The notes: generated by a model from the sequence alone, not told the origin. 64,000 nucleotides of DNA from Arcuatula senhousia (GCA_963971305.1 OZ020306.1:41747512-41811511), one strand, 5' to 3'; positions 1 to 10,860 are shown, counted from the first letter of the stretch. A program made the numbers and translations.

Positions 1-1100
1 TGAAGTACATCGCATATATACACAGTGTATAACCGGACAGTAAGCGATCACGGAAGTTGATCACTGTCCGATGGTAAAATCCTAGTTGCATGTTATCATT
101 TTCGCCAGATTTTTGTGGTTTTAAGGCTGAATGAACGTACTACGATATCGAATAGGAACAAAGGTGGGTTATTTTTATAGCTTGCTCATTTACACAACTT
201 TTTAACGTTTCTTTTTGTATTCGGGACAATTTAAACTATTAAAATTTTTAGATTGATCATCGATGGGTGAACATGTTTTCCTTCACCTCTTAGCACATAT
301 TTGGAATTTACTCGCAAACTGCAATGATTTACTAGCCTTTTTATTATTATCAAAAAGGGCGATTATTTAACTTTCTACATTGCAAAGGATAGATGGAGAT
401 AAAATACACAATTTTGTTAAAAACATAAGTTTTGTAATTATGGCATAATCGTTTACTGTCCGATTAATTGGTCATTTATTTTCTGTGAGTGTCCGATTAA
501 TTGTCTGCTTTGAATCCTCAGAGTTTGAATAAAAAAGTTATTATTTCACATTGCTCCTCATTTCTTTATATTTTAGTTTATTGTATTATTCTACAATTCC
601 CTTATAAGAAAGCTTATGAATATATGTTTTCCTATTTTTATGCTAATTAATGTCATTGTCTATTTTGGTTCATTTATTTACTTTACAGAATAAATATGAG
701 AACTCAAAAAAGTCTCTACTGTTGGATTCGAAAACATAATTGCGGCATTGTTCATCTTATAACAAAATGGAAATCCATTCAACAAGCTCATAAAAAGAAG
801 TGCTATTAACAGCTATGAGTACCTAAGTATGTTCACTTGTGTATGACTAATCAATGCTACTGACAAAATTGTTCATTAGAAGCTTTCCATTGACTTTTGT
901 GAAACTGAAATCTTCTTATAACATCGACAGCCAGTGTGCCAGATATTTGTGAGTCGATGAATTGTCACTTACTTGTATGATACGGACAACATGCTCAACG
1001 CAAAAAAGTCTGTTAAGATGTGAAAACCATTTTGATCAAGATTATGGACATCATGGAGCGGTCATCTCTATGTAAATCTATGTCTTATATTAATAAAAAG
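1..1100. other. AT-rich stretch without a recognisable gene
   Basis: I see no credible coding region. The word CTGTCCGAT and close variants recur near 63-72, 455-463 and 499-505, and a short imperfect hairpin lies at 34-70 (CGGACAGT...GATCA against TGATCACTGTCCG). These could be remnants of a transposon end, but no partner end was found in the window. Confidence 0.4.
34..70. repeat. Short imperfect hairpin
   Basis: The left arm at 34-50 and right arm at 58-70 are complementary apart from four extra bases in the left arm, with a loop of about 7 bases. The outer arm contains the CGGACAGT/ACTGTCCG word that recurs at 455-505. Confidence 0.5.
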
Positions 1101-1101
1101 C

Positions 1102-1990
1102 TTAACAATTATTTGAGTTGTTTTTAAAAATGTGGTTAGCCTTAGCGACTGTGGTGACAGCTAGGTTATTATGACAGTTTTCTTTTACAGCCTCGAATTC
1201 ATGATAAATCAGTAAAAGTCCTACGTAAATTTTAAGGCACTTAGCACAGTGGATGGCGTAAATGACATTTTCGGAGAGGCAGGTAAAACCGTTCTTCAAC
1301 CTGAAAGTGTTGGAGGGGCCAACTATCTCCCCAGTCTCCCAGGTAAAGGCACACGTGACACAGATGGATCGACCACAACGCCTTGTGCCTGAAAAGTCAG
1401 AGCGAGGGCGTCTCTTGGATTTGTCAAATGAACTGGAGACAAGATGTTGTCTCAAACTCTTACCCTTGCGAAAAGCAGCCAGGGGCGGCGAGTCGAACAC
1501 TGTCGACATGTGTTCGTCCTTCAAGACGATGGACTTGAAACTGCGCAATAGAATGTCCCGTACAACGATGTTATGAGGGTGGTATGTAAGTACCAAGGGT
1601 ATACGGTCATTCTTGCGTCTTGACCTGGGCTCCAAAGCCTTGGATCGTGTCACCCGGGAAACTGAGTCGATAGCTTTATCCAAGATGTTGTTAGGATATC
1701 CCCTTTTGACAAAGAATGATTTCATAGTGCTGCTTTGAACTTTAAAATCATCCTCACTGCTGCAAATACGTCTCAGAAATTGAGACATAGGAATGGCATT
1801 TTTGCAGCTCTGGGGATGACAAGATTGATAGTTCATGTAGCAGTGTGCATCAGTGGTCATCAATGGGTTTATAGAACACAGACGTTACTTTTTTGCCATT
1901 TTGGATGCTGCATTCCAAGTCAAGGAAAGAGAGTGTCTCTTGCGAGATGGTAAAGGTGTTATTATAATGACTAACCGATTACTAACAACG
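1102..1990 (-). mobile_element. Penelope-like retroelement fragment (RT thumb to GIY-YIG linker), degenerate
   Basis: The minus-strand reading frame gives a run typical of the C-terminal half of Penelope-like element proteins. It starts with a DAHCYMNYQSCHPQSCK segment, then FLRRICSSEDDF, a Lys/Arg-rich linker, PPLAAFRKGKSLRQHLV, a Cys-rich CGRSICVTC motif, and VIYAIHCAKCLKIYVG, which is the start of a GIY-YIG endonuclease. Just after YVG about ten residues are missing before the frame resumes with family-like residues (EFEAVKENC). The segment upstream of 1863 (FLDLECSIQNGKKVTSVFY) is in another frame, so at least one frameshift separates it. The catalytic core of the reverse transcriptase is not present. 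This is a dead 5'-truncated copy. The assignment rests on remembered family motifs. Confidence 0.75.
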
Positions 1991-2018
1991 TTGAAATAAA
2001 TAAATTGAAAGATAGACA

Positions 2019-2133
2019 ACAGGAGCGGATCCAGAATTTTCGAAAAGGGGGGGGGGGGGTCCACATACTTGGTTCTGTGGGCCAAAAGGGGGGGGGGGGG
2101 TTCCAGACCAATTTTCCTGGGATCCGCCACTGG
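2019..2133. repeat. Poly-G containing dispersed repeat inserted beside the Penelope fragment
   Basis: Two runs of 12-13 G near 2046-2059 and 2088-2100 sit inside a short unit bounded by GCGGATCC at the left and GGATCCGCCACTGG at the right, which are near-complementary ends. The sequence reads like a small MITE or a fragment of one. Related GGATCC/GTCCGCC wording occurs near 4530, suggesting a family. Confidence 0.5.
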
Positions 2134-2289
2134 ACAAACCATAAACATTGAAAGGAAAGTACTCAAAATTAAATCGTTCGAACAGGGAAGCCAAAATCCA
2201 ACAATAATATAGGCTCTGAGAATATCGACTTGGCATATTTTAAATCTGTTCCAGCTATATTCCAACGCCATTAAAACTGACCGCGTTCT

Positions 2290-5200
2290 GTAATTCGATG
2301 TCTAAAAAATTCATTAAAAGCGAATTCCTACACCATTTGACTTTGTCTTTGAATTCACGTGAATTTCATGCTTAGGCTATGTATGCTAGGTTTTAGTTTG
2401 ATGCCTACATATCTCAAGAACTAAAAGACTTAGAGGAAATTGTATTGCTTTGCCCATGTTGTAGACTAAATCTGAATTCCTCTTGGATTTTAGCCATGAC
2501 ATATACATGCTTCAGACCGTACGCGTAGGAAATGTACCTTTACGGTCTGACCGTACCAGTATACATATATGGTCTAAAAACCAGTTGGACCATAAAAGTA
2601 TTCAGACCATATAGGTATTTCTCAATTATAATTGACAACACCCAGATTCATACAGTAAAATAGAGGAGCTCAAATAAAAACAAAAAGATGGAATCAAAAC
2701 ATAGAATAGAGAAATGTGATGTTTGATATTTGTAGAATTTGTTTGTTTTTATCCTCAGCTTTTTTTTTATTTCACCGGTATAAAGGGGTCCACGAAAAAG
2801 TGTCATACTTCGTGTTGATGATTTAAAAAAATATATAAAGTTTGAGGAAGACGACAATACATGTAGACAGTTAAATGTAAAACATTCTTGGCTAAAACAT
2901 ATTGCCGAAATCTTGCTGAATCATCCTCCCCATCTTCAGATAGTTATTTTCTCCGTCTTCCCATGGGTAAACAACTGCTTGGTTGGCCTGTCGAACAAAG
3001 TTCCTAAATATTCTTCAAACTTTTTATCCCACATTTCAATGACTTTGTTTTGGTTGAACATTACAACTGACGGAAGTAAACAGTCCGCCAAAAGTTAAGC
3101 ACCACCGCATTTTAAAATGGCACCCTCGTTTTATCTTTTATTGAAATAGTCTGATCTTTTGTACACAAGAACCTTTTGATATTAAAACAATTTTGCATCA
3201 TGAAAAAATTGACAATTAAGAAAGCTTTTAAAAATATGGGTACAAAGTATTGTGTGATTTTTCCCGATCCTGAATTCAAGTTTCAGAGAGCAATACAAGA
3301 AGCAGGCAATTCAAGCAAACCATTTTTCAAAGAATCTTTTACATGACACTTCTTTAAAATGTCGTTATCTAATAACATCAAACGACAAATATGAGTTTTA
3401 ATAGGTTTTGCAGGTTTTGGGACCTGCTTTAAAATATCTGTTTTTCCCGACTGAACATGTTTATTTTCAAATGCTAAATTCTCCATAAAACTGCATGATA
3501 ATTAAACTTTGTATACATATTTTTTTATTATGATTTAATTGGATTGTTTCATGTAAAATGGTTTATAAGAGATTAAAAGGCAAAAAATGGGGCATAAACA
3601 TGTATATATACATGTAACCCAAGAACAGTATATCAGCTATAGATATATATCTTCATTTGCAAAATTTGAAAAGCTTGCTAGATTTTAAGAGAAAGGTCAA
3701 CTTCCAACTAGCATAATACAATTATTGATCACGATTTCTTTTCCCCTTATCAAAATGAAATGATTTAGTGAAAAAGATCAATGAACGTGTACTAGTATAT
3801 GATAAAACAGTGTCTGTGCTTATTTTAGCCAAATAATATAATATTAGCACGTAAAACAGGTAATTTGCTCTTTTACTCAAAACAGTTCACCGCATAACTT
3901 AGTTTCTTGTTAAGTACTTTAAGTACATCGCATATGTAGAGAAAAGTGCCCCAATGTTGATGGAGCGTGTGTCCCGGAGACACATCTGAACATTGATCGC
4001 TGGGTCTTTCGGCTGATCTGTTTGGTTTGGTGTCCCCCTTTAGAACACATTCTACATAACATGGAACTCCCGTTGTCTCAGTCACACGGTTGAGATCCGT
4101 CAAAATTGGCCTCTAATTTAGGCTGTGGGTATATTAAGTATACTTTCGGCTTCTCTGAAACATTTCTAAAATTGGGAAGTTGGGGTTACTCAACACTGAT
4201 TTCTGACGCTCTAAGACGGCGCTACATGTGGTAGCTTGCCAGAATAAATATTTTGGTCAAGCACAGCTTTGAAAGAAAAATGTTTTCTCGGAAATATAAA
4301 CTATTTTTAAAATTATGAATTTATTATTTGCTATTAAATCCAAATTTTAACGAGCGGGTTGGTATTTTACGCCATAGCAACACTAAAACACTAAATAAAA
4401 GGAGAAATGGGTAGTAAGTGGTGGATACATCTCCACCCCTCCCCAATTTAATTGATTTTTTTGTGTATAAAACTGACCAAGCTACTTCAAATTCTTATAA
4501 AATGACATTTGTAGCAATTTTACACACCTCTGGGTCCGCCTCTGGAAGCGGCGGAAAATTTGGCCTATGTGTTGAATTCACAAATGATTTAATCACATTT
4601 TGGCCCACTATGGTCAGTGGTCAGATTTCCCGTATTATGACCTTACTAATGTCAAATTGGTCTAAGTATATGTATACCTAAAGTTCAGGTGATGCTATAA
4701 TATTTTATATAAGTTTTAAAGAAGCAAAGAGGCACCAATGTGGCAATAGGGCGTCAAAAGTCCAAAAGGGCAACGACAAAACCGGTAATCACGAACAAGA
4801 ACATTATTAAAAAAATCACAAAATCCCATCTTTGCACCGTTCAGCCTAAGACTTTTTCCTCATTTTCTGTTTTGCTCAATTAAATATTCAATTTATTTTC
4901 ATTATTGGAGGTCATGTTTCACTATCTAGGATAGGAATTCTATATTATTGTTCAGTATGTCGCATTACAGTATCAGTATGTTATCTCTTCTTTTTCATTA
5001 TATAGCTGCATGAGCTAGTGAATGTACTTCTTACTTGGATGTTTGAAATTTTGAGTATTATTTATGGTGTTTCAAACCTTACTATATTAAATATTTATTC
5101 ACTTTAAGAATGATCTATGGTCCTCGTCAGTCGTCAAAATCATTCTTCTATATTTTTACTAGCTAGACAGCTAGACAAGATCAGACAAGACACCATTTAA

Positions 5201-6048
5201 ATCAATTAATCCATTTATTGTTTTCTGTTTCAAAGTGTCCAGGTTTTTATGATAACCATTTCAATTCTATTTTTTTAACAAATCTTGTAAGTTTTTTCCT
5301 CTTTTGTATGCAATCATAGGAATTTGCTTGCATCTTTTTATTGCTCTGCAATACATGCCAATATTTAATTAATAGTTTTTTAATTGTTTTATGGCTGGAT
5401 TGAACTTCGTTACCAACACTATGATTTTATCATTACCACGTCCATTGTCTTGTAACATATCTGTTCTGTTTAGATGTATTTTGTATTATTTCATCAATCT
5501 CTGTAGATTTATAACCTCTCTGTACAAGTCTGATTTTGAAGACTTTAATTATGTTTTGAAGCTGCATTGCATCATTTTGGGATTTTATGCTTTTCTAAAA
5601 AAAAAAATGTAGTCTTTTATTTTTTGGGTGAAAAGCTTTGCATAGCAACTGTAATTTGGTGCTATATTTGGGACGAGAATGGAAGGGACGAAATGATTGT
5701 GATGTGGCTGGAAATTCAAGGGGAGATAATTGTTGACATTTTAATTTCGTGGCACCTGTCAAATATTTTTTCCACAGAAAACATGTTTAGAATACATATT
5801 TCATAAGAATTATGTCCTTTAGAAAACACCCCTTTATTCAGGTAACGCACCATTACAGTACTCAAGACGTAACATTTATTGAAATTTGACTTTTAAACCT
5901 AAAATTGGCTAAAAATGCATACAGTGTAGATGTCATTATTTTCTTATTTGGATACACACTGTGTCAGGCACTTGAGTGCTAAATATAACATAGATAAAAT
6001 GTAGGCTGCAACCACTTGGGTATGTTTATGTCTTGGTTATAGCTTAAT
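2290..6048. other. Intergenic region with no supported gene
   Basis: Open frames here are short and show no family resemblance. The stretch at 2500-2620 contains several copies of a GGTCTGA/TCAGACC word in both orientations. The end near 3917 repeats a GTACATCGCATAT word seen at position 5. A dispersed repeat is listed separately at 4418-4570. Confidence 0.4.
4418..4570 (+). repeat. Dispersed repeat, second copy near 52640-52810
   Basis: The segment with ATAAAACTGACCAAGCTACT, then AATTCTTATAAAATGACATT and AGCAATTTTACACACCTCTG, matches the stretch at about 52640-52810 (AAATTGTCCAAGCAACTTCA ... TAGCAATTACGCCCCCCTTT) in the same order. It has no coding content. It is probably an old transposon fragment. 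Confidence 0.5.
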
Positions 6049-6056
6049 GTTAATAA

Positions 6057-6138
6057 GGATCTCCTGTACTTGGCGATCACAATACTGGTATACCAGTATT
6101 GTTAACAATACTGGAATAAAATTTTATTCCAGTATTGT
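6057..6138 (+). repeat. Left terminal inverted repeat of the Merlin element
   Basis: The 82-base end contains two back-to-back perfect palindromes after a 22-base unique tip. The first is 24 bases centred on GGTATACC, with ACAATACTGG arms (6079-6102). The second is 36 bases centred on AAAATTTT (6104-6139), with AACAATACTGG arms. Each arm carries the decamer CCAGTATTGT, the likely transposase-binding box. More decamers continue inward to about 6196. Confidence 0.9.
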
Positions 6139-6678
6139 TGATTTTTTTTCAAAAAAGTAACAATACTGGGATATATTGATGTTCCAGTATTGTTCCTCTA
6201 GTATCATGAGTAATGCATTATGTTATGGACGTGTATATTATAGATAAAATGAGACCTTTCGAACTACTTGTTTGCCATTTTAAGAAATTAATCAGAATAA
6301 TTTATTTATGGATATCTATGTAAAAGTTTCATTTAGTTTTGAGAAATAATAAACTTTTTATGAAAACTCTAACTCACAGATCAACTCTAATAAACAGGTC
6401 TTTGATTATGTTTTTATGTTATATATAATTTGTGTAAGTTAATTTGTCATTTATTTTGTTTATATGTGTTTTTTTTTGTAAGAATGAATAAGCATTTGCT
6501 ACATTGTTTCTTTTTGTTATTTAAAATTGTATTCCATAAATCAATATTATTTATTAAAAAGCAATAAGATCTCCTTTATACTTTATTGTACAATAAATTA
6601 ACAAAATAAAGATATAATTGTTAAAATAAGTAGACAAAGGTTTCAAATGACATACATTCAGAGTTTGTGAGTCACAAA

Positions 6679-7607
6679 TTAAACTTTGTACTGCTCAGCA
6701 ATATGTGCAATGATGTTCCTGTAGGCATCACTGTCTGAAGATCCCCATCTGTCTCTCCACATTCTTTCATCAAGGTAACTTGGAAGCAGGTCTGATGACA
6801 CCCCTTTCATTTCTTTAAACTTCTGTTTTGCTTTGGCCCAATACGACTCTATAGCTTGAGTATGAACACCAGTCTCGGGATCTACAAAGTTAACAGAATG
6901 GTTGACTGTTCCATGCTCTAGTTGTAGTTGGCTGCTGATGTTGTGGTATGCCTTCCATTGGTCAGAATAAATAACTGTACCAGGACGAACTACTCTTTCG
7001 ATGATTGGAAGAAGGGTCTTTGCATCTCTTTTGTCTACAGTCTCTAAATAGGTGATTGCAGGCTTTGTTGATGTGTCTGCAAGACCAAATACCCACTGTT
7101 CCTTGCTGGCTCTTCTTCCCCGGTTGTATTTGGATTTGTGGTTGAAAAGGCTCTCATCAATTTGTACCACAACGCCTGGTCCTCCTAGTTGAACTGGTGT
7201 GTTCAGAAGTTTGGTTGAACATATATCTCTCAGGTACTGGAACATCTGGATAACAGTCTTTTCACCAATCTGTGTTTGTTGCTGAACAGTCTTGACCTTA
7301 CTGCCTTGGCTCCACAAGTATATAGTTAGTAACCATTTATCCAGAGTGATGGTGACTTCTCGAAGAATGATCCTGTGCGAATGGTGATAAAGGTTCTGCG
7401 CTTAGTACACCTCTGGTTATTACAACGCCACCCAAAACCATCTGCTGTTGCTGATGTTGGTCTGCTGACAAGTTCCATCTGACTTTGACATGTTGGACAG
7501 GTGCAAGACTGTGCAAGTAGTTTTTTATCTTTCATGTAGTTCATCACTGCATCTGGCTGTGGACTGAAGATAACATTTGGTGCAAGGTATGTGTAGAAGT
7601 CATCCAT
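6679..7607 (-). pseudogene. Merlin transposase (zinc ribbon + ISXO2-like DDE domain), one frameshift
   Basis: Catalyses cut-and-paste movement of the element. The N-terminal part (7607-7326, 93 residues from Met) has a zinc ribbon: CPTC, then about 20 residues later WRCNNQRC, followed by the RTGSFFEKS motif typical of IS1595-type proteins. The C-terminal part (from about 7344 down to 6679) reads LDKWLLTIYLWSQG, then VVVQIDESLF, KYNRGRR, QWVFG, VIYSDQWKAY, VNHSVNFVDPETG and HTQAIESYW. The DDE triad is visible as Asp in QIDES, Asp in YSDQW and Glu in AIESYW. The two parts are in adjacent frames: near 7345-7355, between FFEKS and LDKW, one base appears to be lost. Joined length is about 305 residues, normal for the superfamily. 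A tttatt (AATAAA on the minus strand) lies at 6582-6587. It is either a pseudogene by one recent indel or a sequencing error. Confidence 0.9.
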
Positions 7608-8532
7608 GATTTCAACTTTATGTTGAATATCATTTGAGCAACCATATTTATGGTGAAATTGGGCTTGTGTACACTATAATTATTCTTAGAATCAAAGAAA
7701 TATAAACATCAAAGTCTACTCATGATTATGAAGTTTTTATTATACTTCAAAGAATCCTTTGATAATTAATAATTGTAATCCTTCTGATGTGATAACTTCA
7801 AAAAGTTTAATTGTTTTTTTTTTAGTTATGTCATCAACAATACTTATGATCTAATAATCACAATTAATTGTTAAAATTATCTAAAATTAAATTACCAATC
7901 AATCCCTAATTGTCAAATATTATTATGTGTTTAAGAGTTATAAGATTAATTTTGCTTGAAATTTTTTGAATTTGCATTTTCCAAGTTCTTTAAACTAAAA
8001 CTAATGAATAAATAACCATTAAATAAAATTAAAATTTAAAAGTAATTATGTCAAACTATGATAATTTACAGTTATATATGTAATAACATTATGAACTTTT
8101 ATTTTTCAAATACACTGTTACATTTTGTATAATCAAAGTTTTTTAAGTTTTTATTAATTGTTTATTTTTTTTTCATAATTATTTAAAAATATAAATAAAT
8201 AATTAATTCTTGTGTCTTAAATTCATTGAGTTTTAAAAACAATACATGTACCTATCTCCAATTGCTTGCACTTGATTGGTTGGTCCTGTCCTTTTGAAAT
8301 TGTCCAAGCCAATATGCAAAAAAAAAACTGAGCAATCAAGATCAAATGATAGTTTTCATATCAATTTCTCAATTATCATGATTATTTCACTCAATCTTGT
8401 TTGTTTATATTGCATAAGTTACCCAAAACACTTGAGAAATAAAATCTAATTGAAAGAAATGTGACTGTGTAAACAAAAGATGGTATATATTGACCACAAC
8501 AATCCAGATAGATTATAGTTTAAGAAATCATC
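7608..8532. promoter_or_regulatory. Divergent intergenic region of the Merlin element
   Basis: About 925 very AT-rich bases separate the transposase start from the plus-strand passenger gene start, so both promoters must lie here if both genes are expressed. I see no clear TATA box or CCAGTATTGT boxes in it, and no open frame of note. Confidence 0.4.
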
Positions 8533-9255
8533 ATGACTGGTATTGCTTCTTTGTTCCCAAATTTCCCCAAACAGAAGTCTGTTATAGAGAGAGTCAACAT
8601 TGTACTAACAAGACACAAACACAACTACTTCAAAGACTGGACAGATCAACAACTTGATGAAGCAGGCATGGACAACATCACCAGGCCACTACAACCTATT
8701 ACATCAGAACTCTATTCTACTAACGTAAAGAAAAACGAGGTCACAAGAAACAAAAAGCTTCAATACTGCATGACCATGGCAGCATCAGATGACTCACCAG
8801 CATGGGCAAAACAGTTCCTAGATAATTTAGAATCAGGGGTCATCAAAAGCATAACAGAAGCAAAAGACCAAGCATCTACACTATGGCGTCAACATTCTAC
8901 TGCATACGACAGTAGAAGAGCTGTACAGGTTCCATCATCTGAACCAAATGGGCATGCCACTAAGAGAAAACGTAGAGATGATGAATCAGAATACCAGTAC
9001 AGAAAAAGAATCAACACCCAGCCTGAACAAGAACCAGAAATTTCTGATGACCCAAACATTGCTGTTGCACTATCTGTCAAGTCATCACTTAAATACATCA
9101 TGTCACTCAAGAAAAATGAACTGCAACAAAAAATAAGTGAAAATAAAGAAACAGCTGAACTACTGAAGAAAGAAGGTCACTTACCCACCAAGACAACTGA
9201 AGATCTTAGACTTTCTTTGATGACAATTGCTGTTTATGAACATTTGAATTCTTAA
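8533..9255 (+). CDS. Merlin-borne passenger gene of unknown function, 240 residues
   Basis: This is an intact single-exon frame from ATG at 8533 to TAA at 9253-9255, followed by an AATAAA at 9381-9386. I do not recognise the family. The N-terminal 110 residues are a mixed, probably folded region (SLFPNFPKQKSVIERVNIVL, DWTDQQLDEAGM, SPAWAKQFLDNLESGV). Next comes a low-complexity polar stretch with a bipartite nuclear localisation pattern (KRKRR about residues 144-148, then YRKR about 156-159). The C-terminal 70 residues are Lys/Glu-rich and look helical (SLKKNELQQKISENKETAEL). There are no zinc-finger cysteines, DDE residues or transmembrane segments. It lies wholly between the inverted repeats and is divergent from the transposase. 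A nuclear DNA- or transposase-binding accessory role is inference only; a captured host gene is the alternative. Confidence 0.75.
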   Translation: MTGIASLFPNFPKQKSVIERVNIVLTRHKHNYFKDWTDQQLDEAGMDNITRPLQPITSELYSTNVKKNEVTRNKKLQYCMTMAASDDSPAWAKQFLDNLESGVIKSITEAKDQASTLWRQHSTAYDSRRAVQVPSSEPNGHATKRKRRDDESEYQYRKRINTQPEQEPEISDDPNIAVALSVKSSLKYIMSLKKNELQQKISENKETAELLKKEGHLPTKTTEDLRLSLMTIAVYEHLNS

Positions 9256-9486
9256 ATTATCAACTTTATTAAAATTATTTATCACTTTACAAAAATGCAT
9301 ATTGTGCTTACAATGTTATATAGTGCTGTTAATGGTTTACCTTGATATATACACATGTACATACTAGCAAAAGTACTTGTAATAAAGTTTTGAAAATTAA
9401 GGTGTTTTTTTTCCAAGAACTTGTCATATAATCTTATGCATTTTTAAATACATAGATATATAACAGAAACCAATAAAAACATCAAT

Positions 9487-9639
9487 GACAAATGCCACAT
9501 TTTAAGAAGAAGCCAAATTTCAAAACCATAAAATGTACAATATGTGTCAAATAAAACAACAAAGACAAATGACACATTTTAAGAAGAAGCCAAATATCAA
9601 GACCATTAAAATGCAGAATATGTGTCAAATACTGGTACA
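9487..9639 (+). repeat. Two-copy 76-bp direct repeat inside the Merlin right end
   Basis: GACAAATGCCACATTTTAAG starting at 9487 and GACAAATGACACATTTTAAG starting at about 9563 begin two near-identical units that both end in ATATGTGTCAAATA. They lie between the passenger gene and the right inverted repeat and have no counterpart at the left end. Confidence 0.8.
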
Positions 9640-9702
9640 ATACTAAAATACAATACTTCAATAAAATTTCAAAAATAAACAATACTGGTACAATACTGGA
9701 AT

Positions 9703-9784
9703 ACAATACTGGAATAAAATTTTATTCCAGTATTGTTAACAATACTGGTATACCAGTATTGTGATCGCCAAGTACAGGAGATCC
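9703..9784 (-). repeat. Right terminal inverted repeat of the Merlin element
   Basis: This is the reverse complement of 6057-6138 over all 82 bases, ending ...CAGGAGATCC just before the GTTAATAA duplication. Additional direct ACAATACTGG boxes lie inward at about 9679-9702, so the two subterminal regions differ in spacing although the ends are identical. Confidence 0.9.
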
Positions 9785-10029
9785 GTTAATAACAACAATG
9801 TCTACATATGTACATGTCAAACTGTTTAACAACAGCTACATGTACATGTAATCTTGCTGTCAGTATTAAAACTATTGACTTTTGTATTTATATAACATAT
9901 ACATAAATGTATGTTATATAAAATAAATCTTACCGATACCTTCATTATTTTATATATACCTGTAACTGATTTAAATTTAATGCTTATCTAAATTTGGTGG
10001 TTCAATTTCAATGATCAAGCTTAAAATCC

Positions 10030-10200
10030 ACTGAGGGTGTTGAATAGAGAATAATGGCCAAAAAAGTTAACAGATAAGGAATAATGACCCAAAAAACTAA
10101 AGAATAGAGAATAATTACCATTACAGAATTTAAAGAATAAAGTGAAAAGTTGCCAAAACCTTAACAGAATAGAGAATAAAGGGCAAATAATTTACAGAAT
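10030..10200 (+). repeat. Dispersed GAATAGAGAATAATGGCC-type low-complexity repeat
   Basis: Repeated words such as AATAGAGAATAA, ATGGCCAAAAAA and TTACAGAAT recur every 25-40 bases. The same vocabulary appears at 58550-58740 and 58940-58960, and again at 60556-60610 on the other side of a mobile element, so this is a genome-dispersed family. Confidence 0.6.
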
Positions 10201-10202
10201 AC

Positions 10203-10860
10203 ATGTATATACATATACATAAATATCTATACCTTATTGGAAAATTTAACTGCACACGACGACTTTTGATTGTAAAGGGAATATCCCATCCAGATTTCTA
10301 CAGTAATGTTGTTTATAGAGCAAATAAATTCAAAAACAATCCGTTGGGAATGCAAAATTGGCTTAAAACTTTATTAAATAAAGGTTATGAAATGGATATT
10401 TTAGTAAAATCTTTGAATTTAGTCTTCTTTGGTAAAAATATTGATAATTTGATACTTACTTTAAAATGTTAATTGCCTTTTTATACTTATGTCATTTTTG
10501 AGCATTACAGCGGTCAAGTGTGTCGGTTTTGTGTGATGATGCATCATCAAATCAAGTGTTTGACGTGTTGTGTCGGATTTAAAATCGACATACTTGATTT
10601 TTTTACATCAGTCGATGGATGCTTCTTAGCTAGCTGTCAGTAACTTCGAGTGTTCTCAAGAGAGTATCTTTACGTCCCGTTAATTACCTGTTGTCCTTTT
10701 GTCTCAGATACTCTCTTGTTGAATTGAACTTCTATCGATTTGATTTTTACTGTGTGTTAGTTTGTGCTTTGTTATTGATTATCATTAGGGGGAAGGTTGG
10801 CGCCAAAAAACTAGTTTAACCCCGCCACATTTTAATGTGCCTGTCCTAAGCCAGGAATCT
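10203..10860 (+). mobile_element. Retroelement-like 3' end (tentative)
   Basis: A short frame ending at 10472 (SHPDFYSNVVYRANKFKNNP, then NKGYEMDILVKSLNLVFFGK) reads like the C-terminus of retroelement proteins I associate with bivalve genomes, though I cannot name the clade. About 330 bases downstream, 10800-10860 contains AAAACTAGTTTAACCCCGCC followed by TGTGCCTGTCCTAAGCCAGG, a pattern I recall as frequent in mussel transcripts and repeats. The two may belong to one 5'-truncated element or be independent. Confidence 0.35.

Larger units (their letters stand above)
6057..9784. mobile_element. Complete Merlin-superfamily (IS1016/IS1595-like) DNA transposon, 3728 bp
   Basis: The element is bounded by inverted repeats that match over 82 bases (6057-6138 and 9703-9784), starting GGATCTCCTGTACTTGGCGA. 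It is flanked by an identical 8-bp duplication, GTTAATAA, at 6049-6056 and 9785-9792. An 8-9 bp duplication is what Merlin and bacterial IS1016/IS1595 transposases make. Inside lie a minus-strand transposase with an ISXO2-like DDE domain (6679-7607) and a plus-strand gene of unknown function (8533-9255), transcribed away from each other across about 0.9 kb. The perfect duplication and matching ends indicate a recent insertion, although the transposase carries a frameshift. Merlin elements usually carry only the transposase, so the second gene is unusual. Confidence 0.92.

Noticed and set aside
3283..4103. Two short minus-strand frames of 67 and 76 codons
   Set aside because: No similarity to any family I know, no splice context, and AT-rich surroundings; probably chance.
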